A stretch of 64,000 bases of DNA from Cymodocea nodosa (GCA_036874045.1 JAZBRI010000003.1:1128501-1192500), one strand, 5' to 3'. Numbered from the stretch's first letter, positions 28,701 to 41,405 are shown. Program-made: numbers and translations. Notes: generated from the letters alone by a model not told the origin.

Positions 28701-29968
28701 GGAGGGTCACATCCAGGTTTAATATATGGCATTTGTTTATTCATCATTATTTCTCTTCATTCCATCGATATCAATTCACTCATTCACCCACCACCATTAC
28801 AACTAGCAATTTTCACTAAGCATTATAAATCTATAGAAAAATCTCTTATAAATTTTCACAATTTTTCTGTGCCCACCAGAAAACTAGGAACCCTTTAATG
28901 GAATCTTTTTATTCATCTTCAACGGCATCCAAGTTGAACAAACAAATCTACTTAAAAATACTAGTATCAAACTTAACATCAACAATAACAATCTGAATCA
29001 CAATCCCACTACGTGGAGTTACCACATGAATACTTTTCTTCCATGTATTTCTATCTATGGTCAAATCTTCAATTAAATTACATAAATTAATTTTTTTCTC
29101 ATAATTCCTAACTAAATAGTTTTAGGTCTTCTACTTCTTTTTGTTTTAGTTTCTTTTATGCTAATTAATTTTCCTCTCATAACTGATGCATTCTTTAGTC
29201 TTCTAACGATAAGACAAAATCAAACCACCTAAGCCTATTTTTTCTCATATTATTCTCAATTAATGCAACTCCTACTCTATTCCTAATAAATTTAATTTTT
29301 TAGCATCAAACTTGAAATCCAAAAATCAGTCATTCGATACTGACAAGAATATTAGGCATCGAAAAATGACGGTCAATTCAGATTCAGTGCAACCGTATCT
29401 TACAACAGTGACATTCTAGCTCTACATGCCCTAAGTACTCGACTATTCCAAAATAAATGGTAAAACATACTCAAGCCCTACAAGACAACAATCTCCTTCA
29501 CACAGAGTCACTGAATATTACTAAAAAACATAAAAAGCATGAATTATATCCTCCGTCCAATGAGAACGCTAGCATGAAAACCAGCAAGAACAATCGTCGC
29601 GTAAGAACGGTCAGTACATATAAACCCTAAGAATCCAACTCGAATCCACGAAAATGCACGCACATAGGAAAAATCAAAATGCATTAAAAAATAAACCACA
29701 GCATTTTCGAACGCAGAAACCATCGTCATTTCTAGATTACCTGTCCGGGGAAGAGGAAAGCGTAATTCGGCTTGTACTCCGCGAAAAGCTCGTCCGCAAC
29801 TACGGCGGGGGCGGGCGATTCGACGGACGCGCTCATACAAGCAATCCTGGATCGGCATGGATCGGTTGGGAACTGCCGGAGGGAGGCACGCCCCCCGCAC
29901 CGGAGGCGAGTGATCTGCGGAAGTACTGCGAGGGAGGTGGAGGCAGAGGCGACGGAGGTCAGCGGCAT
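25709..29968 (-). CDS. MCAT: Plastid malonyl-CoA:ACP transacylase (FabD type)
   Basis: Transfers malonyl from CoA to acyl carrier protein, supplying chloroplast type II fatty acid synthesis. Ten exons on the minus strand: 29968-29741, 28443-28358, 28225-28159, 28019-27877, 27722-27674, 27578-27441, 27350-27270, 26250-26074, 25976-25890, 25771-25709; 372 aa. The Ser/Ala/Arg-rich first 55 or so residues look like a transit peptide. Catalytic features: FPGQGAQ (Gln79), GLSLGEYTA with nucleophile Ser161, Arg186 in KLRGEAMQ, His274 in GAFHTSFM. The start MPLTSVAS at 29968 is preferred over the longer in-frame ATG at 30118, because a TATAAATA box lies between them. Intron 7 contains a tandem duplication of about 93 bases. 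Confidence 0.95.
26479..26662. repeat. Two-unit tandem duplication, about 93 bp, in MCAT intron 7
   Basis: A unit running from AAATATTC-GTGA to CATGATGAAAC at about 26479-26568 is repeated at about 26572-26662 with scattered substitutions and small indels. It lies in an AT-rich intron and has no visible coding content. Confidence 0.7.
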
Positions 29969-30032
29969 CCTGCGGGAGAGGAATGGGGCCGTCCGTGAAG
30001 GGGAAAATGAACAAGATTGGGGGCGGAGCATG

Positions 30033-30040
30033 TATTTATA
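30033..30040 (-). promoter_or_regulatory. TATA box of the MCAT gene
   Basis: TATAAATA on the minus strand, 65 bases upstream of the ATG at 29968. Transcription would be expected to start near 30005, so the in-frame ATG at 30118 falls outside the transcript. Confidence 0.65.
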
Positions 30041-31382
30041 GGGGAGGGCATGGGCGGAGCGCTCGAGGCGGGAGGTTCGCGCTGTGTAGAGGAAGCCAGC
30101 TGCCATCGTTTCTTCCAATAAAGGTTGTGTTTTTATTTTTATTACAGGATAATTTGAATCTTGACTGATTTTTTATAATAATAAATTTTATATTTATTAA
30201 AATTTATCTTACAATTTTTAATCACAGCGGGAGAAAATTTTCAGAATTCATGGGCTTGATGTGAGAGCGTGGGGAAATTTCAGCTGTTGATTTGGTGGTG
30301 GATGGATAAGATCACGTTATCTTAATTTTTTATATTTATTTATAAAGAGTATAAATAGTCATAAGAAATGAAGAAATAATGAAATATATGAACACAGCAG
30401 TAATTCATATTTCGACAATATTATCAAAAAATTAAAAAATCTGCAAATATGATAAAAAGGAATGGAGAGCCCAAACAATGTGAGGTCTAAGGATGCAACA
30501 ATTATATGTAGACTTACCTCTGCAAATGGAGAGACTTACATCGAGGCGACTTGGACCTTCATTTGTGAATATCGTGACGGCTGTAGACGTAACTTATCAT
30601 GATTCATAGGTAAATAAAAATAAATTCACGAAAGATGTGATTTTTATTTGTAAATATTTGTCTATTTAATATATATCGGTAAAACTCTAAAGTAATGAAA
30701 TTATGTATGATTACTAACAACCATATAAATTCAAATACGTGGGAAATGTAATTGCATCTATTTTAATCATGCCAAGTTATGCAATAATAGTGCCAATGCT
30801 GTTGAAATATAATTGCGCTCGTTATTCAAATACTTTATAATAGTTCAAAAGACGGATATTGAATAATTATCATGCTCTTCTCAGGTGGTGCATTGTATTG
30901 TAACAAGCATTGTTGGATCCATTTGAGATTTGAGTCAATACTTGATCAACTCCTCAAAAATAATGTCCAACTTAATTTTTTTTTGTCAGATATGGTTTTT
31001 ATTTGAATTGATATTAATTTTTGATAAAATCCAACCAACCATTTCAGTGAAAATTTAAGTAACGGTGGGGAGGAAAATAATGGATAATCATCTTCAGGAA
31101 CTTTAAACAAGGCCAGTTCATGTATCTTGTACGACTTTTGAATGAAAAAAGTCCATTTAGATAAAAATCTTATCATTATAAAAAAAATTTGTTACATAAT
31201 AACAAAAGAAAACAGCTAAAACAATACTAACTAATTACGAACGAATTTGCAGTGCTCTAAATTATTAAACAGCAAAAAAACAAAAACAAAACACGTAAGG
31301 AAAATAACAAAAGTTAATTGAAGACAAACCACACAACACACCCTTCCATTTCTCCAGAAGAACCCTCAGAATCACCCCGAAT
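30041..31382. other. Spacer between MCAT promoter and PYL 3' end
   Basis: 1.3 kb of AT-rich sequence. No gene, element end or recognisable repeat was found; it must hold the MCAT promoter and the PYL 3' untranslated region. Confidence 0.6.
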
Positions 31383-31991
31383 TTACAAAACCGCCACTCC
31401 CCTCTTCTTCATGTCCGTCGCCGTCTTGCCCAGGGACTGGAGATTACACCGGATGATGGTGTCGACGAAGACCCGGGTCTCCTCCTCCGTGTTTCCCACA
31501 GGCACGTCGACGATGTACGACTCTACCACCACGGTACCACCAGCCCCGTCGCAGTGCAGGCTTGTCACCGACTTGTAGTTCCTAAGCCGATGCTCGCCCC
31601 CGACGATCCTGAAGCTCATCACGTGCCGGTCGTCGTCGAGGATCTCGAGCCTCTCGAGGCTGCTAGTGGCGGGGAGACCGGATACGACCTCGATCTCCCG
31701 GATGCTGCCGACAGAGTAGTCGTCTGCGTCGCCGCCGAGGATGTGGCATGCCTTGATGAAGTGCTTGTAGGTCTGGGGCCTGTCGAAAAGCCGCACAAGG
31801 GACCACACGGTGGCAACGGGGGCGGAGATTGTCCGGACGACGACAGAGCAGCACTGGTTGGCCGAAGGGTAGTGGGCGTGGTACGGGGAGAGCTTGTGTT
31901 GGTCGCAGGGAATCGTAGTGGAAGCTAAGGTTTCGACGGCACGCTGCTGTTGGTGGCGGTGGTTGGGTTTCAGATTGGAATAAGGTGGCAT
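31383..31991 (-). CDS. PYR/PYL/RCAR abscisic acid receptor, PYL4-6-like
   Basis: A soluble START-fold (Bet v 1-like) receptor; on binding ABA it closes a gate loop and inhibits clade A PP2C phosphatases. Single exon, 202 aa. Key residues are all present: ABA-contacting Lys80 in YKHFIK, gate loop SGLPA 104-108, latch HRL 134-136 in GGEHRL, Glu113 in SLERLEI, Glu157 in VVESY and Asn183 in RCNLQSL. The lack of introns and the N-terminal extension of about 45 residues fit the monomeric PYL4-6 group. The gene is GC-rich. The start MPPYSNLKP at 31991 is chosen because a TATAAA box at 32077-32082 lies downstream of the longer in-frame ATG at 32102. Confidence 0.95.
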   Translation of the reverse strand: MPPYSNLKPNHRHQQQRAVETLASTTIPCDQHKLSPYHAHYPSANQCCSVVVRTISAPVATVWSLVRLFDRPQTYKHFIKACHILGGDADDYSVGSIREIEVVSGLPATSSLERLEILDDDRHVMSFRIVGGEHRLRNYKSVTSLHCDGAGGTVVVESYIVDVPVGNTEEETRVFVDTIIRCNLQSLGKTATDMKKRGVAVL

Positions 31992-32076
31992 CGTTCCGGC
32001 GGAAGCGGTGGCGGTGGACGATGGCCGACGGTGAAGGAGCAGTGGAATGGTGGGTAAAGGATGAAGGTGAGGTCTG

Positions 32077-32082
32077 TTTATA
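32077..32082 (-). promoter_or_regulatory. TATA box of the PYL gene
   Basis: TATAAA on the minus strand, 86 bases upstream of the chosen ATG, leaving an expected leader of about 55 bases. Confidence 0.6.
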
Positions 32083-33550
32083 GCATTGCGTTCGTTTCCC
32101 ACGGTACCCTCGTTTACGTAAAATATCTATTGAATAAAAAATATATATCCAATGATTAAATTAAAATCTCACTTAATACATAAAAATGAAGATAAGAAAA
32201 TGGAAGCTTCACAGATACATTTACAAGATCTTATAGTAAGCTAAACTCGTTATAGAAAAATGATAGAAGACATTGTAACTATTCTGCTGTTGGTCACATG
32301 TGTATTTTAAAATGGCTGACGCAAAGAAAGGTGACAGACATGGGCCGGTCACATGGGCCAGTGTGGTGAGGATGTTCTTCCTACGGGAAGGGCAAGTGGT
32401 GCTCCGTCGGCCTCCGCCATGGATGTGGATGGCCTGCCACAGCTGTTAATGATATTTAAAGTTTGGGATGGGACGAAATCACCGAACAATTTGGCGTTGT
32501 ATATATATATGGAATGAGTTTGTATCTATCTTTTGTTTATTTCAGTTAATTTCTGATAAATATATGAATTTCTGGCGTTATTATTTATCTACTAAGAGAA
32601 GAGGTAGGTTACTTGCTAATTTGTAGGTTTGCTCACATGTAATAACTATCTTTTTTATCTGTTAAATTTTAAAATAAAGGTAAAAATAAACCTATACTCA
32701 TCCAGTATCTATATATTTACATCGTTAGTGATCATATATACAAATGCAACATTTTTTTTAGGTCTTACAATTATTTATATTTTTGGATCAAGTGTGATTT
32801 ACAGACTCAGTTTAATAATTACTCTTGAGTTTGCTTAGAAATGCGAAAATTTTAATTTAAAATTAATTAATAATAATAAATGAAGGGTGTATCTGTCCAA
32901 GGTCCTGCGTACCTTACTTTCTAATCAACATGGGACCATTTCAGCAAACAATTTTTATTAAATTTCATTGATCATTTTTTAAATTAAAAAAAATAATCAA
33001 TGAATATACTTCAAATTAAGTTTAAGATTTCAATACGAGTAGATTTTACCATATCACTAGATTTTCGTTGGCCGCTTGCTGAACTTGTAATCGAGTTTCT
33101 TAAAGATTATGAGGTTGGATGTACGTTTGTCACCCGTTAGTTTATCTAATCAACTAATTAAGTTTTTAAAATGTGTTTGGGACTTCACCTTTATGAGAAT
33201 AATGTTTCCAGAACCCCTTTTTAGGAATTATAAGACAATAATTCTTTCAGTTATGGACATTAATGTAACTACAATACCATAAGAATTACAACTGCGTAAT
33301 AAATAACAACCGTAACCGTTCGTCACAATAACAAGAGGTAAGACTGACGTAGACAAACACATCACGTCATTACTTTTTCTTATTAATCGTTACTGTTGCG
33401 ATAGATTTATTTATTTTTTATACTTTTCCATATTTTTGTATTAATACTGGTACGGATCCTGGACTCCCGTCCCCACACCCCGTGTATTGAAAAACCCATA
33501 TGATACAGTGTGATTGTCTTCTGCGTGGATAAACCCGGATTGGTGGAGGG

Positions 33551-33728
33551 CACGTGAAGGACACGTGAACATCATGCGGCGTTCAATGACAGCTGTCACA
33601 GGTTGATACCGACACGGGTGTTCATTCTGCAAACTCCTTCTCTCATCTATCGACATCTGTTAATTGTCCAACATTTCAAATGTCGTTTATTCGTTTACAA
33701 GTCTTACGACAGTAACGGTGTGCACGTG
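33551..33728. promoter_or_regulatory. Cluster of three CACGTG motifs upstream of PYL
   Basis: CACGTG occurs at 33551-33556, 33562-33567 and 33723-33728, 1.6-1.7 kb upstream of the PYL start. The first two start 11 bases apart, about one helical turn. These are G-box/ABRE-type cores; regulation of PYL is inferred. The motifs are also 0.3-0.5 kb beyond the CLASSY stop. Confidence 0.35.
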
Positions 33729-34048
33729 GCATTAAAGTATTCATAGTTCCACCAGCCGAAAGATATTTAGATAACTATGGAATAATTCGATAAAAAAAAA
33801 ACTAGTTTGCATCAAAAAGAACTTCCGTCGACCATGACAAGAAAGGTATTTACATAACTGATCAGCAGCAGATAGTGATTACTCTACATCAAAATATAAA
33901 CAACAGCACAACTTTAAGTTTTCTGATGACACTCACCTTGCTTGGTTCCAAGACCATTTGTTAGTAGTCCCACTGCGCATGACCAGCCAAAGAGGGAGGG
34001 AAGTAAAAGATAAGCCAGGAAAATCCATGGTTTGCTGGGTCTCTTCAA

Positions 34049-37000
34049 CTAACAGCTTTTCTTCACCAAATGGAATGCCATCCGATCCTTCTCTATCAAC
34101 TCTTGGAGTATCGTGTCATCAATATGGTCGGAAATACTCAAAGGATTGGCAGTAGGAAAGGAGCGGTCGATGTATTTCCCAGCGACCATCATTTTGGATA
34201 ACCAATCCTTCCTCTCATTGGTGTTGTACTTCTCTTCCTCCATTGTCCCTGATGCCAACAGCTCATAAACATAAACCACATTCATTTGGCCAGGTCGGAA
34301 AGCGCGTGCTATAGCCTGCTTTGTCTTGGAATGGTTCCACTCAGGGTCCATCAATATCACACGAGATGCTGCAGTCAAGCTAATTCCTTCCGAACAAGCC
34401 ATTGTTGATGCAATCAAAACATTAGATGCATGACCAGGGTCATTGAACTTGTCTATGGTTTTCACTCGATCAAATGATTCTTGAGCTCCCTGAATAGCCA
34501 AAATCTCTTCTCCCTCGCGCCATCCAAAGATCATACAAAACATGTTCACAAGCATAGTTATTGTACTGATGTTGTGACAAAATATTAAAACGTTCTCACC
34601 ATTGATGCTACATTTATGAACAAGATCAATCACAAATTTGGTCTTGCACCCTTTGCTGTAGTTGGACTCATGCTTGTTAACATCGTCCAATTGCTTCTCT
34701 GAGAAGTACTTGGTGACACCAGAAATGTTTTTTATGAGACTCGGATGGATTGAGGCCACCCTAACTAGTAAGTCTATTCCCCAAGATCTGATACTTTTCT
34801 GAAGTACTTTTAGTTTCTCCAAAACTATTTTCTGGTCACCAGTTGAATTCAAGATGATGGTATATGCCTCCTGCCCTGGAAGTGTGCCCAATGTACCGCC
34901 ATCATAGACATCTACAAATCCTTCTGTCATCTTTATCAATTTTTCGAGACCATCTTTCCTCTCACGCTGTGTATCATATTCAAGCCTGGTACCAAATTCT
35001 TGAATGAAAAGTTTGCGTGAAATGTCCTCTTTTCTGTCGTTGCCTTCATGAAGGTTCAGTTTCTTTTTACCATACTTCATTGTTGTTGTTCCTTGGTTCA
35101 ACTGCTTGAACACATCAGCGATAAAATTTGGCCTGGCCAAACAAAGAGTGTTGAAATACTCTTCAAAATTATTCTGGAAGAGTGTTCCAGAGAGCAAAAT
35201 CCTCAAATTGGTATTCACCTTCATCAGAAATTTTCTCAACTTTGACTTGGTGCTTCTAGGATTGTGGCCTTCATCGAGCACCAAGACACCTGGACTTTTG
35301 AGCAGGACATCGGCCATGAACTTCCGATCCTCGTCTCTTTTATCATATGTTGCAATTGAAAGAAAAGATGGATAACTCATAAGCAAAACACTTGGGTGCT
35401 GATGCCACTTTTGTAACTTCTGCAAACAATCAATGATGTGAGATGTTTTCGAACTTGACCTCCCATCACTCCTACAAAATCCTTTATCAAGGTTTCTACA
35501 AGCTTTAGAGCTTTTCTGGTATGTTTGAAGCGAGTATAATACATAAACAGGAACTGACACCCCCCATTTCTCAAATTCCTTGATCCAAACATTTAGTGCA
35601 ATCTTTGGGGCAAGAACTAATGGACGATGTCCTGGAAAGATTTTAAAGTAAGAGGCCAAAAACGTGACCACAAGTAGAGTTTTCCCAGTCCCTGGAGGAT
35701 GTGAAATCACACAACCGCCATTCTTCTTATAAAATTTCATTTCTTTAGGATTCAATGACCCTGCAAAGTTTCTCCATAGAAATTTAAAAGCTTTCTTCTG
35801 ATGGGAATATAGTTTCTGTTTCAAGTCAGGTACTAGATTCCAAACGCAATGTTGCTTCGATGACAACTTATTTCTCATGGAGATGGATTCTTCGAAGTAG
35901 TGAGATTGAAGGTTGTGTCTAGGAATTTCCCAATCTTCAATTCTTGTTTTTCTTTCAGATTTATACCATTTAAGACCCTGCAACTAATTCTGTGTTATAT
36001 CAGATATGAAAATAGAAGTAGAAGAGTTGTCATCAAGAATTACATACAAAGGACGGTAGAATATGTCTTCTTTCTGTGATAATAGTTTTGCATTGGCAAC
36101 ACATGACTCCAAATTCCTCGTCCAAGGAAAACTCATGCTCGCATTCTTGTTCCATCCTTTCTGGAGAACAATCCATATTTGCTATGCAAAATTCTTCTTT
36201 CACTTCCTAAATATAAGAAAAATTGTAAGAGACAGATCAACCTCTCAATATCCATGATTTTTTTTTTGCTACAAATGAGAAATTAGAGAAAATGAAAACT
36301 TAGGGCTGTTCCAAAGGTATAGGACATTAGTGCAAAGGGACCTCACATGTAATGTGGTTCATTCATTAGCCATGTTTTTCTTAAATGAAAGGATGAATAT
36401 ATTCAAAGCTACAAGATGTTATTTCTCAAAGCATGAAATAATTTGCATTCTCGAATATAATTTACTTCATATTTCAGGTCTATTGATCTTTTCGAACCAA
36501 ATTAGAAAAATGTTCTTGCCGTCAAATACCTGCTTCTCTTCAAGAAATGGATCAGTGGCGAGTGCAAACTCCATTTCTTTCCACATGTCATCATATGTTT
36601 CTTTCTTAACTTCAGCAACAGGCGTAGGCCAACTAAAATCTGTTTCTTTAGGTAAGTCTTCAAAACTATCAGCTGGGACCCAATCAAGATTTATTAAAGA
36701 TTTTCTCTTACCTTCTGCTTTGATCTTCTCTCTGCAAGAAACAATTACCTCTCTGCATTCAGCAGAAGTCAAATTTGCTTTTCTCTTTTCAGTTTTTGAA
36801 CTATTGCCACTGTTAGTGTATCTTTTTCTACACTCAGAAGATCTAAACAATACCTCTTCCTTTTCAATCGTTGAATGTTGACAACTTTTACCACTTCTGT
36901 TTCTTCGTGTATAAGAATAGGAGAAATCTTTTTTGGTTTTGAATTCTAAAGAGATATGAGTATCGTTTTCCCCAAGACAACTCCTTGTCGAATTAATATA

Positions 37001-40000
37001 TGGATCACCTTGCGATGAATCCTCAAGTATTGGTGGATTTGGACATGCACCATGCTTGGAATTCCAACTCCTCTTATCTCTTCTGTTGAAGCCATACATA
37101 AAACGTTCAGGATTTAACCTTCGACGCTTTGAGTGCCGGATACCATATATACCATGAGTCATCCCACTTTCTGATATGTCTTCCATTGGTATACACATGG
37201 AATCAGCTTCAGAGACACTTCTCAAGGTGGGCCAGGAAAGCACAACATCAAGAACTTCAATTTTTGGCTGTCCTTTCACAAAAACCATTACTTTTTTGTT
37301 CTCTTCCAAAGTTCCATTAATCATGTCATCTCCTCCAGAACAATCCAATTCATTTAGGACCAGGAATACTATCCTATTTTTCATGGCTCTTACTTCAAAA
37401 AGCATTTCCTTCAGAATAGACAATGCCGTCAACCATGATAACTCTGAACCAAACCCATGATCCAATAGACGGCTGCGATTCATGAAGTAACAGTTTTGAA
37501 AGAAACCCCAAAAGTGATATCCATTACTTAATGCTGCACTTCTGAGTTTCTGAATAATGGCTATACGATCGATACTAATTTCTTTAACTCCTCCTCCAAG
37601 TGTAGTAGTATTCTTCATGTTATTGACTATTACATGGTGGTAAAATTTTACGAAGAACTTGCAGGTGCATTGATTTCCATGAGAAAACTTTGCAACTGAT
37701 ATTATTCTTGCATCGTGGAGTGACTGAAAAGGGAAAAACGATTAAAGGTTTCAATCACAATGTCAAAGATATGTTTGGAGGAGTAATATGAGCTTTCTTG
37801 GAAATAATATTAAAATTTAAATGATAAAGAAAGTTGGTGGCGAAATAAAGATGTAGAAAATATAATAAAAAGAAAGAATGTTATAAAACCTGTCATAAAT
37901 GTAGAAATGACAGACATTCAGAGAAGAATAAATTAACACAAAGGAATGCTAAGAAAATTTTTAGTGAAGTTAAAAATAAGGCATTTAAGGAATTATATGA
38001 TAATTTGAACACAATAAGGAGTAAATAGAATGTATAAATTAGCTAGAGCTAGAGAAAGAAAATCTAAAGCTAAATGTCTATTAAAGAGGAGGATGGTAGA
38101 ATTTTGGTAAAAGAAAAGAAAATTAAAAATAGATGATGTGGGTATTTTAGTAAACTTTCTAATAAACCTGCTATAGGAAACCCTTACATGTAAAATTTGG
38201 ATAACAATACAAAAGATGTAAATTATAGTTATTTTTAGAAAAATTAGTAGTTTAGATGTAGAAGAACTCATTAAGAAAATGACATATAGGAAAACCATTG
38301 AACTAGATGGTATTCCTATTAAAATATAAAAGCATATATGTTAACTAAGAATTAAATGGTTAACTAAATTTTTTAATACAACTTTAAAGACAACGAAGAT
38401 GCTAGATGAATGAAAAAGAAAGTTCTTTAATACCTATATTTAAAAATAAGGAAGACATACTTTAATATTTATTGTGATATCAAGTTAGTGAGTCATACTA
38501 TGAAATTATGAAAAAGGCTAATTGAACAAAGATCAAGACATGTAACTAAAATCATAAAAAATCAATTTAGGTTTATGTTGGCTATGCTAACAATGGAAGC
38601 TATTCATTTACTTAGATAATTAATAGAAAATTTTAGAGTTAAGAAAAAACATCATCATATAGTTTTCATTGACTTAAAAATTTTATAATAGGGTAACTAG
38701 AAACTTATTATGGTAGGTTTTAGAAAAAAAGAGTCCCTATAAGATATGCATTGATATTATAAAGGACATGTATAAAAGAATATTTATTAGTATTAAAACT
38801 ATAAAAGGAGAAAATAAAAAATTTCCAATAGACGTAGATTTACACCATAGTCTTTTTTAGGTTCATATCTATTTATCTTGGATATGAATAAAATAACCAA
38901 TATAATTCTAAGAGAAATACCTTGATGTATGCTATTTGTTGATACACAGTTTTAGTTGATAAAAGTAAGTTAAAATTTAATTCTAAAATAAAATTATAAA
39001 GAAATACTTTAGATTGAATAGGTCAAAAACTGAATATATAGAATGTAGGTTGAATGAAAATAAGAATAATGATGAAGATGTATATTTAGATGGTTATAAG
39101 ATTTATAAAAGCAAGACTTTTAAATACTTAAAATTTATAATAAGTAGTAATAGTGAAATTGTAAAAGATATTATTCATAGGATCAAAATAGAATGGATGA
39201 AGCAAAGAATTTTTTCTGAAATCTTACGTGATAGGAGGATATCCTTAAAATTTTAAGGAAAATTCTATAAAACTGTTATTTGCTCAATTATAAAGAAACT
39301 AAAAGAAGTAAAAGAAGACTTAAAATTATTTAGTTAGGAATTGTGAGAAAAGACTTAAATTTATGTAATTTAATTGAAGATTTGATCATAGAAATACATG
39401 GAAGAAGAGAATTTATATGATCGGCCCTGCATAGTGATATTATAACTTAGATTGTTATCATTGTTGTAGTTCCAATGGTAAAAAATACTAGAACATAATG
39501 TCAAAGCTAAAACAAGAAATTAGTCCAAACCACAAAAGAAATAGATAGCATACATACAGATTGTGGACGTTCATCTGAACTCTCAGAAGATTGGTGATCT
39601 AAAAGCACACAAATATTTGTGCCAGGACGCAAGAAATATTTGCAATCAAAGGAGTTTGCTTTTCTTGATCGAAAGCGAATATTGTTGCCACAAAACTTCT
39701 CTGACTTGGATCCATGAAAAAGAAAGTGTGCAGAGATAGTTCCATCCTTAATGCTCAAATAATCTGTCCGATGCCAGGAGCCATCATAAAATGTCTCAAA
39801 TGCTGCATAATAGAATATATCCACTTAATCGGTATGGTATACCAGCATCAAAAACAAGTATTCTATATTTCCATGTGTAAGGATCAGATAAATTGTTATA
39901 TAATTAATCCATTTCAAATGGCATATAATTTGGTATTACCTTCGAATAAAGGAACAAACACTATTTTCCAGACCAAAAAAATTAAAATGGCAAACTGATT

Positions 40001-40346
40001 TTCTGAGAATTGCAAAATTGATATAGAATAAAAAAACTGGTATCTGTTAGTTACAATAAAAATGCAAGAGATCAAAAGCCTGATGACTGTAATCAGGAAT
40101 TTTTTACTCAAATTGGACTGCAGATTGGCCATCTAAGTTTTTTGTTGCATACGATGCACCAAGTCTAGCAGAATACAAGTATGATTAGTGACATATTACA
40201 AGATCGTATTTAGTCCATCTCAAAAGGACATTTTCTGCATCCTTTGTAATATACAAAACGAAAAGTAGAAGACTTTCAACTTTTCAATCTGCATAAAATA
40301 GTTTTACCTTGTTCAGATGTCTTTGGATCAAACTCAAATGGTCTTT
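34049..40346 (-). CDS. CLASSY-type SNF2 chromatin remodeller (CLSY1/2-like), 5' end incomplete
   Basis: CLASSY proteins help recruit RNA polymerase IV for 24-nt siRNA production in RNA-directed DNA methylation. Supported minus-strand exons: 40346-40308, 39802-39558, 37723-36530, 36206-36048, 35977-34049; phases join and give about 1187 residues, close to the CLSY1 length. The N-terminal part has FRSRKA and KYFLRPGTNICVLLD, matching CLSY1. A cysteine-containing module (MCCQCKTIITERRH) precedes the helicase core. Motifs: Walker A HPPGTGKT, DEGH in VLDEGHNPRSTKS, LSGTLFQNNFEEYFNTL, and ARAFRPGQ in the C-terminal lobe. The start codon is unresolved: a GTAAGT donor at 41404 has a phase-compatible upstream segment, but its frame has no ATG, so it may be untranslated. 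Intron 39557-37724 holds a LINE relic. Confidence 0.9.
37800..39480 (+). mobile_element. Degenerate, 5'-truncated LINE (RTE-like reverse transcriptase relic)
   Basis: The plus strand, broken by many stops and frameshifts, still shows the order of a plant non-LTR reverse transcriptase. There is a KKECYKTC-like linker, ELDGIPIKI (cf. GPDGIP), MKLKRLIEQR-like and NQFRFML segments, VFIDLK (cf. FIDLEKAYD), PYLFILDMN-like text, CMLFVDT at the catalytic YADD position, then NRSKTEYIECRLNE and a WMKQR...RRISLK segment. It ends near 39470 in an ATTGTTATCATTGTTG tract, resembling the short repeat tail of such elements. No endonuclease domain is seen. It sits antisense in the CLASSY intron and is certainly inactive. 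Clade assignment is from memory of family texture. Confidence 0.75.
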
Positions 40347-41405
40347 CTGTGCAAAGGAAAAACTATAAACAAGACCACTAAGTAATGGTAATTACTTTGA
40401 TGTTGTTTTCTTGCTTCTTCATTTAATCTCCAAAGTCTAAAACCGTGCCATCCTAAAGCAATGCTTGTTTATCACCCGGATAATGAACTTTGTTCCTATG
40501 TAGAGCCTGAGATTTATATGAGTAACTTCCACTTCTTAGTCCTTTTGGATAAACAAACATGTCGTATTACAGATGTACCAAAAAGGTTGAACACAAAGAA
40601 TTTGTGAAAACTGAATACTATACACCTACACCGTGCAAAAAAGTGCTACACTTAAAAATAGGAGTCAATTCTAGAGACCTTCAATGTCTACCAGTCATAG
40701 ACTACATTAAGCAAGGAGACTATTGATTTAAGTAGATGATGAGACTAAGTAAACCTTATATTTACTTCCATTGCCTAGATGAAAATTGTTTAAGAGGTGG
40801 GGAAATATTTCAGGTAGAATTCGACAAAATCTGGGCTAGTGAGAGTCGTATTAGTCAGACTCACACTAGGCCATGATATGTTCGTTTGGGGACAGAGTTT
40901 ATGGACACTGAACTGATTCCTCCCAATGAAGTTACTTCACCCACATCAGAATAATGCGATAAGCTTTATGACGTGAGATTGGTCTTAACGAATGCGCTCT
41001 ATCATCAGGTTGATCTTCAATTCCTTATTGTTGGAACGATCTCACGATGAAAAATAAGGATGAAACTTACACACGTATATAAAAAAGAAAACCTTCCATT
41101 TATAATCAACTGCTTTTAAGTTAGATGTCCACATTTTGTTATGATATCTAAGTCCTTGTCCAGAAATAAAGACTTGTAGAGTCCAAGAAATGCCTAAATA
41201 AGAAGGGTATTGGAATATTTGCACATGCAACACACATAAATAAATAACAAAGGGATCTCTTTACTCGTAGCCAACCACTTGTGGTTTCAAGTTGGATGTC
41301 TCCACATTTAAACACCTGTAACTAAAATCTTCCTTAGAAATAAGCACAACACCTAGAGTTCTTCAGACACAGGCTTAACTGAGTTCTTAAGAGACCATAC
41401 TTACG

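Larger units (their letters stand above)
31992..34048. other. Upstream region of the PYL gene and CLASSY 3' flank
   Basis: 2.1 kb without a supported gene, mostly AT-rich. A 71-codon minus-strand frame at 33441-33656 starts with ATG but has no recognisable homology and sits in a G-box-bearing segment. Confidence 0.6.

Noticed and set aside
29969..30118. N-terminal extension of the transacylase
   Set aside because: A TATA box lies inside it, and the extension is not needed for the transit peptide.
33441..33656. 71-codon minus-strand frame with ATG
   Set aside because: No recognisable domain; lies in the G-box-bearing upstream region and its length is within chance expectation.
39014..39256. 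Separate small protein-coding gene in the CLASSY intron
   Set aside because: It starts on TTG and is the best-preserved piece of the LINE reverse transcriptase relic.
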